A stretch of 64,000 bases of DNA from assembly GCF_034674885.1 (NCBI RefSeq), contig NZ_JAUCDS010000003.1, positions 105,031-169,030 on the forward strand, given 5' to 3'. Source of the DNA: Castellaniella sp034674885 (GTDB taxonomy: Bacteria; Pseudomonadota; Gammaproteobacteria; Burkholderiales; Burkholderiaceae_B). The notes under the pieces are model-generated. The model ran no database searches. It was not told the DNA's origin and worked only from the letters and a program-made list of their open reading frames with translations. A program made the translations under genes and the position numbers. Every line of letters starts with the position of its first letter. Positions within the stretch are counted from its first letter, which is position 1. This document shows positions 24,520 through 32,771 of the stretch, one piece after another.

Positions 24520-25448
24520 CGGCCCGGCGCGGTGTCCTCGAAACGCCCGAGGTCGAAATAGCGGGAAAAAGAAGACGGATCGTCCTTGGCTGCCGGCTGC
24601 CTGGGTTGGGCTGGCGCGGCAGCGGATGGCGCGGAATCGGGTGCCGCATCCTGCGCTGCGGCACCGGGCGAAACGGGCACCGCCTGCGCGTCTCGCGGGG
24701 CGGCGTCCTGGCCCTGCCGGCGGCGCTGTTCCACCCGCTGCGCCACGGCAGTCAGCTGCGCGGCCAGCGCTGTGTGGTTGCGCTTGAGCGCCCAGTCAGC
24801 CGCCGTTTCTCGGGCCGTATTGAACATGGTCGGATCGGCGCCGTGCGACAGGAGCAGCTGCGCCATGGCGGGCTTGCCTGACAGCGCAGCCATCATCAGC
24901 GGCGTGGTGCCGTCCGGCCCGGGCGCGTTGACGATGGCCCCCCAGTCGATCAGCAGGCGTGCCGTCTCGACCTGCCCCTTGGACGCCGCGTAGTGCAGAG
25001 GTGTCCAGCCCAGGCGGTTGACCTGGGCGCCAGCCTGGATCAGCCCGGCGGCCCGTTCGTTCTGCCCCAGGATGCACAAGTACATCAGGGCGGTTTCGTC
25101 ATGGGCATTGGGCTGATCGACCTTCACGCCCGGCGCGATCCGCAGCACGTCAAAGACGCGCCAGGATTGGTCGCGGGCTGCCTGGGTCAAGGCCGGATTG
25201 CCCAGGGCATTGACGGCGTTGGGGTCCGTTCCACGCAGCAGCATGCCCTGGATTGCGGACACATCGTCGCGGCGGATGGCAGACCACCAGTCCGCCGTCG
25301 GCGCGCGCTGGGCCTGAGCGGCGGCGACCCACAGCAGACTACCCAGCAGCAGCGCCGCCAGCCACAGCCCCGAGACCTTCCGGGCGGGCCAGCGCCGTCC
25401 AGCGGGAACGGGCATTCTTGAAAAAGGGGTTGTGCAATCGGACCACAT
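24516..25448 (-). CDS. Ankyrin-repeat protein, exported
   Basis: 310 residues. The start at 25448 has GGAGG 8 bases upstream, which decides it over an internal ATG at 25415. A signal peptide with a long n-region ends at about residue 47 (WVAAAQAQ-RA). Four or so ankyrin repeats follow (about 60-200), with the family pattern GWTPLHYAASKGQVETARLL and DGTTPLMMAALSGKPAMAQLL. The C terminus (about 235-300) is Ala/Pro/Gln-rich. It is likely a periplasmic protein-protein interaction module; partner unknown. Last gene of the mltG-tmk-holB-tatD run. Confidence 0.75.
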   Translation of the reverse strand: MWSDCTTPFSRMPVPAGRRWPARKVSGLWLAALLLGSLLWVAAAQAQRAPTADWWSAIRRDDVSAIQGMLLRGTDPNAVNALGNPALTQAARDQSWRVFDVLRIAPGVKVDQPNAHDETALMYLCILGQNERAAGLIQAGAQVNRLGWTPLHYAASKGQVETARLLIDWGAIVNAPGPDGTTPLMMAALSGKPAMAQLLLSHGADPTMFNTARETAADWALKRNHTALAAQLTAVAQRVEQRRRQGQDAAPRDAQAVPVSPGAAAQDAAPDSAPSAAAPAQPRQPAAKDDPSSFSRYFDLGRFEDTAPGR

Positions 25449-25544
25449 GGCGGAAACCTCCGTCGGAAACTATCGATGGGCGCGGCACCGGCCTGCCGGC
25501 CGCCCGAGGGGCATGCCTCCAGGCGTGTCCCGGCCCATTGGGCT

Positions 25545-26321
25545 CTACTGCTTGATTTTGTCGAACAGCGTGAAGTAATTATCCGCCGTGACCTGCTCGA
25601 TGACCGACACCGGCAGGCCGCGCAATTCCGCAATTTTCTCGGCGACGTGCACGACCTTGGACGGGTCGTTCATCTTGCCCCGATACGGCACCGGCGCCAG
25701 GTAGGGAGAATCGGTTTCGATCAGCATGCGATCCAACGGCACCTTGCGCGCCACATCCTGCAGGGAAACCGCATTCTTGAAGGTCACGATGCCGGAAAAG
25801 GAGATGTAGAAACCCAGGTTCATGGCAGCCTGCGCCACATCCCAGGATTCCGTGAAGCAGTGCATCACGCCGCGATCGGCCTGCTCTTCGCGCATCAGGC
25901 GGATCGTGTCCTCGGCCGCCGAGCGGGTATGGATGATCAGCGGCAACCCCGTCTGACGAGAGGCCTGGATATGGAGGCGAAAACGGTCCCGCTGCCAATC
26001 CAGGGGTTCCTGCAACCGGTAATAGTCCAGGCCGGTTTCACCGATGGCCACGACCTTGGGGTGGGCTGCCCGGGAGAGCAGATCGTCCAGCGTGGGCTCG
26101 GTGGCGTCGGCGTCCTCGGCGTCGTTGTCCGGATGCACGCCGACCGAGGCATGCAGGTGGGGATGGGATTCCACGATCGCCATCAGCCCCGGCCAGTCGT
26201 GCAGGTTGACGCTGACCACAAGCGCGTGCCCGACTGCATTTGCCTCCATGCGGGTCAGGATGTCGGGCAACTGGGCCTTCAGATCGGGGAAATTCAGATG
26301 GCAGTGGGAATCGACGTACAT
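25545..26321 (-). CDS. ycfH: TatD-family metal-dependent deoxyribonuclease (YcfH type)
   Basis: 258 residues, TIM-barrel hydrolase. Metal ligands are visible in VDSHCHLNF near the N terminus, AIGETGLDYY, PLIIHTR, GVMHCFTES and the late Asp in LIETDSPYLAPVPYRG. This is the YcfH/TatD pattern. It probably acts as a 3'-5' DNase in DNA quality control. Downstream of holB, as in E. coli tmk-holB-ycfH. Confidence 0.9.
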   Translation of the reverse strand: MYVDSHCHLNFPDLKAQLPDILTRMEANAVGHALVVSVNLHDWPGLMAIVESHPHLHASVGVHPDNDAEDADATEPTLDDLLSRAAHPKVVAIGETGLDYYRLQEPLDWQRDRFRLHIQASRQTGLPLIIHTRSAAEDTIRLMREEQADRGVMHCFTESWDVAQAAMNLGFYISFSGIVTFKNAVSLQDVARKVPLDRMLIETDSPYLAPVPYRGKMNDPSKVVHVAEKIAELRGLPVSVIEQVTADNYFTLFDKIKQ

Positions 26322-26336
26322 ATCAGATCAGCGGCA

Positions 26337-27374
26337 TCAGGATGGACGGCCTGCAACGGGCCGCACGGCATGCAACAGGCGCTGGGCGGCGTGGTCGCCC
26401 AGCAGTTTGGGATTCAGGGGATGCTGGGCCAGGCGGCGCTGTTCCTGCAGCCACTGGCCGGCCTGGGCCAGGGATCCGGCATCCAGGGTGCGGGCGATTC
26501 GCAGAATGCCGGCTTCCTGTTCAGGATAATAGCGCGCGGGCAGATCGTGCGTGGCCAGGCTCAGGTCCAGCCAGAGGCGCTGAAAGCCATCCAGCCAGAC
26601 GGCAGGCTCCAGAGCGATCAGGGCATCGGCCAGGGAAGCAGAGGCCCCGCCTCGGATCGCCAGATCCAGAAACAGCTCGAGCCAGGCCGGCGTGGCCGGC
26701 TCTCGGGCTTGATCCAGGGCCAGCAACGGCGCGCCACCGGCCGCTGCCAGGCGCGATGCGGCATGATCGACGTCATGCTGCTGCAGCCAGGCCAGAGCCT
26801 GTTCGGTATCCGGGACCGGCAAAGGCAGGCGCCGGCAGCGGGACACCAGCGTGGGCAGCAGCCGGTCAGGCGCATGCGCCACCAGCAGGAAGACGGTATG
26901 CGCTGGCGGTTCTTCCAGAATCTTCAGCAGCGCATTGGCTGCGATGGTATTCAGCGATTCGGCGGGATACAGCAGCGCCACCCGCCAGCCGCCGCGATGC
27001 GTGGCGGTGTTGAACCAGGGCAACAAGCTGCGGATCTGCTCGATGCGGATATCTCGCGAGGGCTGTTTTTTGGTGCCCGACTCGTCGCCATCCTCTGCTG
27101 CGGCGCCCTCCAGGGCGGCCACGGCATCCGGACGGATGCGCCGCAAATCCGGGTGGTTCCCGGCCCGCACCCAGCGGCAGGCCTGGCATTGTCCACAGGC
27201 CAGGCCGGATTGGGGAGACTCGCACAGCAGGCTGGCGGCGCCTGCCGCTGCGAACGTCCGCTGGCCGATGCCCGGCAGGCCATGGACCAGCCAGGCATGC
27301 GCGAAACGATCACGATCCGCCAGCCAGTCTCGAGCCAGCGCCTGCTGCCAGGGCAAGAAATCGAACCCAGTCAT
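26337..27374 (-). CDS. holB: DNA polymerase III subunit delta'
   Basis: 345 residues. AAA+ clamp-loader fold with a degenerate P-loop (HGLPGIGQRTFA, lacking the GKT Lys), as expected for the non-hydrolysing delta' subunit. The zinc-binding Cys cluster is in CESPQSGLACGQCQACRW. The SRC motif appears in VSRCRRLPLPVPD. It helps load the beta clamp at the replication fork. Its start overlaps the tmk stop by 4 bases. Confidence 0.92.
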   Translation of the reverse strand: MTGFDFLPWQQALARDWLADRDRFAHAWLVHGLPGIGQRTFAAAGAASLLCESPQSGLACGQCQACRWVRAGNHPDLRRIRPDAVAALEGAAAEDGDESGTKKQPSRDIRIEQIRSLLPWFNTATHRGGWRVALLYPAESLNTIAANALLKILEEPPAHTVFLLVAHAPDRLLPTLVSRCRRLPLPVPDTEQALAWLQQHDVDHAASRLAAAGGAPLLALDQAREPATPAWLELFLDLAIRGGASASLADALIALEPAVWLDGFQRLWLDLSLATHDLPARYYPEQEAGILRIARTLDAGSLAQAGQWLQEQRRLAQHPLNPKLLGDHAAQRLLHAVRPVAGRPS

Positions 27375-28036
27375 GCGCCGCCCCGCGTTGCGCTCTGCGC
27401 GGCGTCGCCACCGTGCGTTTTCAGCAAATCGCGCAAGGCCGATGCCAGGTGTTCGCGAATATCCGGAATGCTGCGGCGGGCATCGATCAGGCGAAACCGC
27501 GCCGGGTCATCAGCCACTCTGGCGTGATAGGCCTGGCGGGTACGTTCGAAGAACGCGGCGCCTTCCTGCTCGAAGCGGTCGGCCGCTGCCCTGCCCTGCT
27601 GCAGGCGCGCGCGCGCCGTTTCCAGGGGCACGTCGAACAGAAAAGTGCAATCCGGGCCCTGCCCCTGCTGCACCCAGTCCTCCAGCACGCGGATGGCGGG
27701 CGCCCCCAACTCGCGCCCGCCGCCCTGATAGGCGAACGAGGCATCCGTATAGCGGTCGCACAGCACCCACTGGCCGCGCTCCAGCGCTGGCCGGATGCGG
27801 GTGTTCCAGTGCTCGTTGCGGGCGGCGAACATCAGCAGGGTTTCAGTACGCAGGTCCATGGCCTGGTGCAGCACGAGTTCGCGCAACTGTTCGCCCAGCG
27901 GCGTACCGCCGGGCTCGCGGGTCTCCAGCAGGTCGATGCCCGCTTCGCGCAGCCAGCCGGCCATCCAGTTCGCGTGCGTGCTCTTGCCGGCCCCGTCCAG
28001 GCCTTCCAGGGTGATGAAGCAGCCGCGCAGCGTCAT
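27371..28036 (-). CDS. tmk: Thymidylate kinase
   Basis: 221 residues. P-loop LEGLDGAGKSTHA (about 10-22), the TMP-binding REPGGTPLGEQLR, the DR-Y motif LCDRYTDASFAYQGGGR, and the lid region near RLQQGRAAADRFEQE. It phosphorylates dTMP to dTDP. It starts 4 bases after the mltG stop and overlaps holB. Confidence 0.95.
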   Translation of the reverse strand: MTLRGCFITLEGLDGAGKSTHANWMAGWLREAGIDLLETREPGGTPLGEQLRELVLHQAMDLRTETLLMFAARNEHWNTRIRPALERGQWVLCDRYTDASFAYQGGGRELGAPAIRVLEDWVQQGQGPDCTFLFDVPLETARARLQQGRAAADRFEQEGAAFFERTRQAYHARVADDPARFRLIDARRSIPDIREHLASALRDLLKTHGGDAAQSATRGGA

Positions 28037-28040
28037 GAGA

Positions 28041-29051
28041 TCAATTCCGCTTGAGGATGTATTTGCCGACGGCCTGGTTGTGCGCCGACAGGTTCTTGGA
28101 AAATTCGCTGGTGCCGTCTCCCCTGGAGACGAAGTACAGGAAATCGTGTCGTTCCGGGTGGGTGGCAGCCATCAGGGCTGCCTTGCCGGGATTGGCGATC
28201 GGTGTGGGGGGCAGACCAGGACGAGTATAGGTGTTCCAGGGAGTGTCCTGCTCCAGGTCTTTCTTGCGCAGACGGCCCTGGTAGCGGTCGCCCATGCCGT
28301 AGATCACGGTAGGGTCGGTCTGCAGCGGCATGCCGATGCGCAGACGATTGATGAACACCCCCGCGATGCGGGCCCGATCGCTGCCGTGGCCGGTTTCCTT
28401 TTCCACGATGGAGGCCAGGATCAGCGCCTGATAGGGAGTTTCCAGCGGCAAGCTGCGGTCGCGCTGGGCCCACAGGCGATCCAGCGTCTGGCGGCCAGCC
28501 TGGGCGGCGCGGCGCAGGATGTCCAGATCGGAGGCTCCCGGGGCGAACACATAGGTATCGGGATAGAACAGGCCTTCCAGTGAAGTCTCGTCCAGCCCGA
28601 GCTTGCGGGCAATGGCGGCATCGTCCATGCCCCGAGTGTCGTGCCGCACCTGCGGGTCTGCATCCAGCGCGGCGCGCATCTGGGCGAAGGTCCAGCCTTC
28701 GGGAAACGTCAGGCGCGCCTGGGTCATGTCGCCATTGGCCATGCGTTCAAGCAGCAGCCAGGGCGTATCCCCGGCGCGGGCCTCGTAGGCGCCCGCCTTG
28801 AGCAGTTTGTCGCGGCCGCTGAGCCGCGCCAGCCAGACGAAGGCATGGGGTTCGATATCGATGCCGGCCGCCTGCATGGCCTGGGCGATCTGGCGCGGGG
28901 TGCTGCCCGTGTCGATGATGTAGTCCACGACCGGCGTCGGCATGGGCACCGGCCGCTGCCAGCCCCACCAGGCCGCGCCGCCGATCCCCGCGCCGATCAG
29001 GACCAGACCAGCGATCAGCAGCCAGATGAACAGTCGCAGTAGCTTTTTCAT
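28041..29051 (-). CDS. mltG: Endolytic murein transglycosylase MltG
   Basis: 336 residues. One N-terminal membrane anchor (about 5-30), then a periplasmic YceG domain. The catalytic Glu lies in ILASIVEKETGHGSDRARIA, followed by FINRLRIGMPLQTDPTVIYG and WNTYTRPGLPPTPIANPG, all family hallmarks. It cleaves nascent peptidoglycan strands and sets glycan length. First gene of mltG-tmk-holB-ycfH-ankyrin. The ribosome site is weak. Confidence 0.93.
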   Translation of the reverse strand: MKKLLRLFIWLLIAGLVLIGAGIGGAAWWGWQRPVPMPTPVVDYIIDTGSTPRQIAQAMQAAGIDIEPHAFVWLARLSGRDKLLKAGAYEARAGDTPWLLLERMANGDMTQARLTFPEGWTFAQMRAALDADPQVRHDTRGMDDAAIARKLGLDETSLEGLFYPDTYVFAPGASDLDILRRAAQAGRQTLDRLWAQRDRSLPLETPYQALILASIVEKETGHGSDRARIAGVFINRLRIGMPLQTDPTVIYGMGDRYQGRLRKKDLEQDTPWNTYTRPGLPPTPIANPGKAALMAATHPERHDFLYFVSRGDGTSEFSKNLSAHNQAVGKYILKRN

Positions 29052-29114
29052 GGACGCCAGTTTAACTGGAACGCCGGAAAAGGAGCCGAAGGGGGATGTT
29101 ACCGTTCGCAGTGC

Positions 29115-30569
29115 TCAGCTGGCGCTGCTCCCGAGAATCAGGCGATCCATCTCCGCCTTGGGTGTGCTGCAATATTCCCGCGCCAGCACCAGGTAGAACC
29201 CCAATCCCAGCAGCGCCCAGCATCCCAGGGCAATCCAGGCGGGCGTCTCCAGGAAGGCAGGCGAACCCGGCACCAGCAACAGGCCCAGCAGGCCGATGCT
29301 GCAGATCATCCCTGCCAACGCGACCAGTTTCTTGCCGGGGGCGACTTCCTTGCAGAAGGCAGGCGCCCGCTGCGCAGCCGACCACTTGAACAGCCGATAG
29401 GCAACGGCGCAATAGTAGATGAAGGCAATCGAAATCCCCACTGCCGACATGTCCACGACCCATAGCAGGACCGAACGACCGAACCAGGGCGCCAGCAGGC
29501 AGATGGCGCAGATGAACACGATGCTGGCGCATGGCGTGCCGTGTCGGCCATGGAGACGGCAGAACACCGCCGGCAGCGCCTTGGCGCGGCCCATGGCAAA
29601 CATCAGCCGGCTGCACGAGATGTAGAAGCCGATCAGGCCTGTGAAGATCCCCATGCACAAGGCCACCACCAGCGCAGTCAGGCCTGCGGTGCCCAGGATA
29701 TTCTGGACGGCCAACCCGGTGCCCCACAGGGCCTGGCGATCCACCAGCTCCATCCATGGCATGGCCAGGCCCGTCGCGACGATCATGATGGAGTAATGGG
29801 CTGCAGCCACGGCCAGCGCCGCCAGGATCAGGCAGGTCGCTTTCGCAGGTGAGAAATTGAACTCCTCGGCTGCCTGGGGCACCGTGTCGAAGCCGACGTA
29901 GGCCCAGGGTGAAATGGCGACAATGGCGGCAATTGCAGACCAGGACGGCAAGCCCGGCTTGTAGAGCGGCATCAGATTGCCGAAAGACGTTGCCGGAGAG
30001 GCCGACATCGCAGCCGTGACACCGGTCGCGGCGACGATCAGCAGCACACAGAAATAGAACTGCGTCTGCGCCGTGGCATCCGCGCCCCGGACATTGAGCC
30101 AGGCGAACAGGACCAGCACGGCGCTGGCGATCAGCACTTCCACGAGATACACATCCCAGCCAGCGATGTTGTAGAGCAGGCCCGTCCTGACGATGTCCGG
30201 CACCAGGAATTTGATCATCAGGGCGAAGGCCGAGGCATTGAGCGCCACAATGGCGGCATAGCCCAGGATCAGAAACCAGCCGCATAGAAAGGCATGCTTG
30301 CGCCCGAACGCCAGGTAGGCGTAGGTGAACGCACCCCCGGTGATCGGATAGGCCTTCACCAGAAAGCCGGTGCTCAGGCCGACCAGGCTGAGTATCAAGG
30401 CGCCGATCCACAGCCCGATGATGACCCCCATGGGGCCTGCGGTATTCATCCATTCCACCGGCAGCACAAAACTGCCCCAGCCGATGGCCGAGCCAAAGGC
30501 GATGGCCCAGACCCAGTGAGGTTTGAAGGTTTTTTCAAGGGTGACTCGACCCGCTGTCGTTCCCGACAT
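29115..30569 (-). CDS. APC-superfamily amino acid/amine permease
   Basis: 484 residues with about 12 membrane helices. The first helix carries AFGSAIGWGSFVLPVEW, the unwound Gly-rich substrate segment of APC transporters, and YPITGGAFTYAYLAFGRKHA is the conserved second-third loop. Further helices include WAYVGFDTVPQAAEEF. AGGAG precedes the ATG. It lies downstream of tauXY but is separated by a strong terminator and has its own promoter. That promoter carries the box also seen upstream of iclR-cobS-cobT. The substrate may be taurine or another amine or amino acid; not resolvable here. Confidence 0.8.
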   Translation of the reverse strand: MSGTTAGRVTLEKTFKPHWVWAIAFGSAIGWGSFVLPVEWMNTAGPMGVIIGLWIGALILSLVGLSTGFLVKAYPITGGAFTYAYLAFGRKHAFLCGWFLILGYAAIVALNASAFALMIKFLVPDIVRTGLLYNIAGWDVYLVEVLIASAVLVLFAWLNVRGADATAQTQFYFCVLLIVAATGVTAAMSASPATSFGNLMPLYKPGLPSWSAIAAIVAISPWAYVGFDTVPQAAEEFNFSPAKATCLILAALAVAAAHYSIMIVATGLAMPWMELVDRQALWGTGLAVQNILGTAGLTALVVALCMGIFTGLIGFYISCSRLMFAMGRAKALPAVFCRLHGRHGTPCASIVFICAICLLAPWFGRSVLLWVVDMSAVGISIAFIYYCAVAYRLFKWSAAQRAPAFCKEVAPGKKLVALAGMICSIGLLGLLLVPGSPAFLETPAWIALGCWALLGLGFYLVLAREYCSTPKAEMDRLILGSSAS

Positions 30570-30609
30570 GATTGTCTCCTAAAGCATCATTTTTTTATTG
30601 TTTTTATTT

Positions 30610-30628
30610 CAATAATCGAAATTTATGA
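30610..30628 (-). promoter_or_regulatory. Candidate IclR operator upstream of the APC permease gene
   Basis: The segment 30607-30626 reads TTTCAATAATCGAAATTTAT and agrees with 36328-36347 (TTTCAATAACAGGAACTTAT), upstream of the iclR gene, at 16 of 20 positions. Within it CAATAA-N7-TTATGA resembles the perfect CAATAA-N7-TTATTG dyad there, and ATTTC-N7-GAAAT also forms a 5-bp dyad. It sits 41 bases before the permease ATG. Confidence 0.5.
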
Positions 30629-30718
30629 ACTAGTCTATTGGATTCCAGGCACGTCGCGTAGGGCCACCGACCAGCTATCGTAGGAGCCAGGTCGATAGCG
30701 CGCGGCATGGGTCGCTGC

Positions 30719-30755
30719 AAAGAAAAAGGACTGCCTCGGGCAGTCCTTTTTCTTT
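30719..30755 (-). terminator. Bidirectional rho-independent terminator after tauY
   Basis: A perfect 17-bp inverted repeat (30719-30735 with 30739-30755) around a 3-base loop. The GC-rich core GGACTGCC/GGCAGTCC is flanked by A5 and T5 runs, so it can terminate on both strands. It stands 38 bases past the tauY stop and separates tauXY from the permease gene. Confidence 0.9.
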
Positions 30756-30792
30756 CGCGCCAAGGCGCGTTCGAGCGCCTTTCGCTGGCCGG

Positions 30793-32220
30793 TCAGAGGA
30801 CCTCGTCTCGCAGGTAGTAATACCTGTAGAGCATTGCCTGCCCCAATCGGCGGAAGGGCGCGAAGGGGTGGCCCTGCAAGGGCGAGTTATAGATCGGGAG
30901 ATCCCACTGCGGGCCGTTCTTGCCGACGACGCGCTCGGCCAGTCGCCGACCGGCCTGGGCCGAGAACGACACGCCGTTGCCGCCGTAGCCGATGGCATAG
31001 TAGATCTGCTGGGCAGGATCGGGCTGGGTGATGCGCGGCATCATGTCATGACTCACGTCCACCCAGCCCCACCAGGAATACGCGATCGGCACGTCCTTCA
31101 GCGCTGGAAACTTGCGCGCCAGGCCCTGCTTGAGCAGGTCCAGGTGCTTCGGGTTCTCCGCATCGGCGCCCTTCAGCGCGCTGCGGCTGCCGATCTGCAT
31201 CGAACCATCGGGCAGCAGGCGATAGTAGAAGCGCAAGGTGCGCGTATCCGTGATGAAGGTCGTGCTTTTCAGCCCGGCCGCATCCCGTTCCTGCTGTGTC
31301 AGCGGGCGCGTCACCATCGAATTCGACAGGATCGGCATGATTTTGTTGCTGAGCAGCGGGTGCAGACCCTGAGGCGTGTAGCCACCGGTCGCCACCGCCA
31401 CCCGGCGCGCCCGCACGACGCCGCCCGGCGTACGCAGATGATGCACGCCATTGACGGTTTCCCAGCCGTGGACCGGGCTGCCGGTATAGATCTTCACCCC
31501 CAGTTCCCGCAGGCGGCGCAGGTAGCCGAAGGCCAGCTTCAGCGGATGGATGCCGACGCCATCGGGTTCGTGCAGCGCGCCGGCAGCCTCGCGGTCCATG
31601 GCATAGCGTTCCCACAGTTCTTCGCGACTCAGCATCCGGGTGTCATAGCCGAACTGCTCGCGCATGACGCGGCACAGATTTTCCAGGAACGCCAGTTTCT
31701 TCGGGCGATGCGCCGTATACAGGTGACCGCCGGGCTGGGCGTCGCATGGGAAGCGCTCTACCAGGCTTTTCCAGTACTCGAAGCCCTCGTGGATTTCACG
31801 ATCCAGGCGCTTGGCCGTATCCAGCCCCCAGCGTTCGATCCATTGAGTGCGATACAGGCGACCGGACGCGTTCTGCCCCTGGCCGCCGTTGCGGCTGGTG
31901 CAGCCCCAGGATTCGCGATTGGCTTCCAGGATGATCGGGATGACGCCGTGCTCTTCGGCCAGGTTCAGGGCCGTCACCAGGCCGGTGAAGCCCGAACCGA
32001 TGATGACGACATCCGCATCGATGTCCTGGGTGATCGGGCCGTCATCGGGCGGCGGGTCTCCTGCTGTGCCCACCCAGTACGTGGGGGCGTACTGTTGGTT
32101 GCGCCCTGAGGGCGACACCAGGGGATCGTAGCGCGGATCGTAGGAACTGGTGGCGCGCGGTGCGGCGGCTGACGATCGCTCGAGCGCGCCATCCGATGAA
32201 GCAGAAGTCAAAGTAGCCAT
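30793..32220 (-). CDS. tauY: FAD-dependent oxidoreductase, probable taurine dehydrogenase large subunit TauY
   Basis: 475 residues from ATG 32220, with GGAG 7 bases upstream; the longer frame would begin with TTG. After a 60-residue variable N terminus, a DAO-type FAD fold begins: DADVVIIGSGFTGLVTALNL (about 68-87), TSRNGGQGQNASGR, and a C-terminal YYAIGYGGNGVSFSAQAGR that closes over FAD. It belongs to the amine/glycine oxidase family (also PuuB-like). The gene follows the TauX-type small-subunit gene by 36 bases, the tauXY order. It would oxidatively deaminate taurine to sulfoacetaldehyde with electrons passed to cytochrome c. A different amine as substrate cannot be excluded. Confidence 0.78.
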   Translation of the reverse strand: MATLTSASSDGALERSSAAAPRATSSYDPRYDPLVSPSGRNQQYAPTYWVGTAGDPPPDDGPITQDIDADVVIIGSGFTGLVTALNLAEEHGVIPIILEANRESWGCTSRNGGQGQNASGRLYRTQWIERWGLDTAKRLDREIHEGFEYWKSLVERFPCDAQPGGHLYTAHRPKKLAFLENLCRVMREQFGYDTRMLSREELWERYAMDREAAGALHEPDGVGIHPLKLAFGYLRRLRELGVKIYTGSPVHGWETVNGVHHLRTPGGVVRARRVAVATGGYTPQGLHPLLSNKIMPILSNSMVTRPLTQQERDAAGLKSTTFITDTRTLRFYYRLLPDGSMQIGSRSALKGADAENPKHLDLLKQGLARKFPALKDVPIAYSWWGWVDVSHDMMPRITQPDPAQQIYYAIGYGGNGVSFSAQAGRRLAERVVGKNGPQWDLPIYNSPLQGHPFAPFRRLGQAMLYRYYYLRDEVL

Positions 32221-32256
32221 GATGTCTCCGGACAATAAAGGCCCAGCGCGAGCGGT

Positions 32257-32649
32257 TCAGGCTTGTGCAGGCAGATTGGGGCGCTGTTTACGAAACGCGT
32301 TCTTGAGCAGGATCTTGCCGTCCTTGAAGATCAGCAGGTCCACCATATTGGCTTCGATCCTGGAACCGTCGGCCGCCGTCCCGGTAAACGTGGACTCCAT
32401 GACGCCGCGATCACCCGACACCCAGCAGCGCGCATTGCGCCAGGCTGCATCGGGGATGGTCTGCCAGGCCGATTCGAACGCCTTGCGCACCGCGACCGGG
32501 CCCTCGTGCCGCGCGCCACAGACCTCGGGACCCGCCACGCCTTCGAAGACGCAATCCGCGTGCATGGCGGACATCAGCGCATCGATGTCGTGACGGTTCC
32601 AGGCTTCACCGAAAGCCTCGAGGGTGGATAGCAATTGGTCCTGGGTCAT
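32257..32649 (-). CDS. tauX: NTF2/SnoaL-like protein, probable taurine dehydrogenase small subunit TauX
   Basis: 130 residues from ATG 32649 (AGGAGACTATCCCC upstream). Same NTF2-like fold as the protein at 15227-15613, about 82 percent identical by eye: AFGEAWNRHDIDALM, HADCVFEGVAG, RHEGPVAVRKAFESAW, DGSRIEANMVDLLIFKDGKI. It is directly upstream of the TauY-type gene and preceded by a TauR-type box. Assignment as TauX rests on this arrangement and on my recollection that TauX proteins belong to this fold. Confidence 0.72.
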   Translation of the reverse strand: MTQDQLLSTLEAFGEAWNRHDIDALMSAMHADCVFEGVAGPEVCGARHEGPVAVRKAFESAWQTIPDAAWRNARCWVSGDRGVMESTFTGTAADGSRIEANMVDLLIFKDGKILLKNAFRKQRPNLPAQA

Positions 32650-32738
32650 GGGGATAGTCTCCTGTCTGATTCGTGCCGGCCCGCTGGACGCTGCCGCATC
32701 GTTGATGCTCATACAGTAGGAGAACGCCCGAATCTGGT

Positions 32739-32771
32739 CTAGGGCCAGTGACTACGTTTCTGTGGCACCAG
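32739..32771 (-). promoter_or_regulatory. Candidate TauR operator of tauX-tauY
   Basis: On the minus strand, CTGGCCCTAG (32748 to 32739) stands 90 bases before the tauX start. A CTGG element, CTGGTGCCAC (32771 to 32762), begins exactly 23 bp upstream, and a third, CTGGACCATC, follows at 32780 to 32771. A -10-like TACTGT lies at +30 to +35 from the proximal box. The distal element lies inside the 3' end of the cobT-type gene. Confidence 0.65.

Noticed and set aside
25476..27527. A 683-codon open frame on the plus strand across tatD and holB
   Set aside because: Antisense shadow of ycfH, holB and tmk, each of which has clear family motifs; no ribosome site and no motif in the plus frame.
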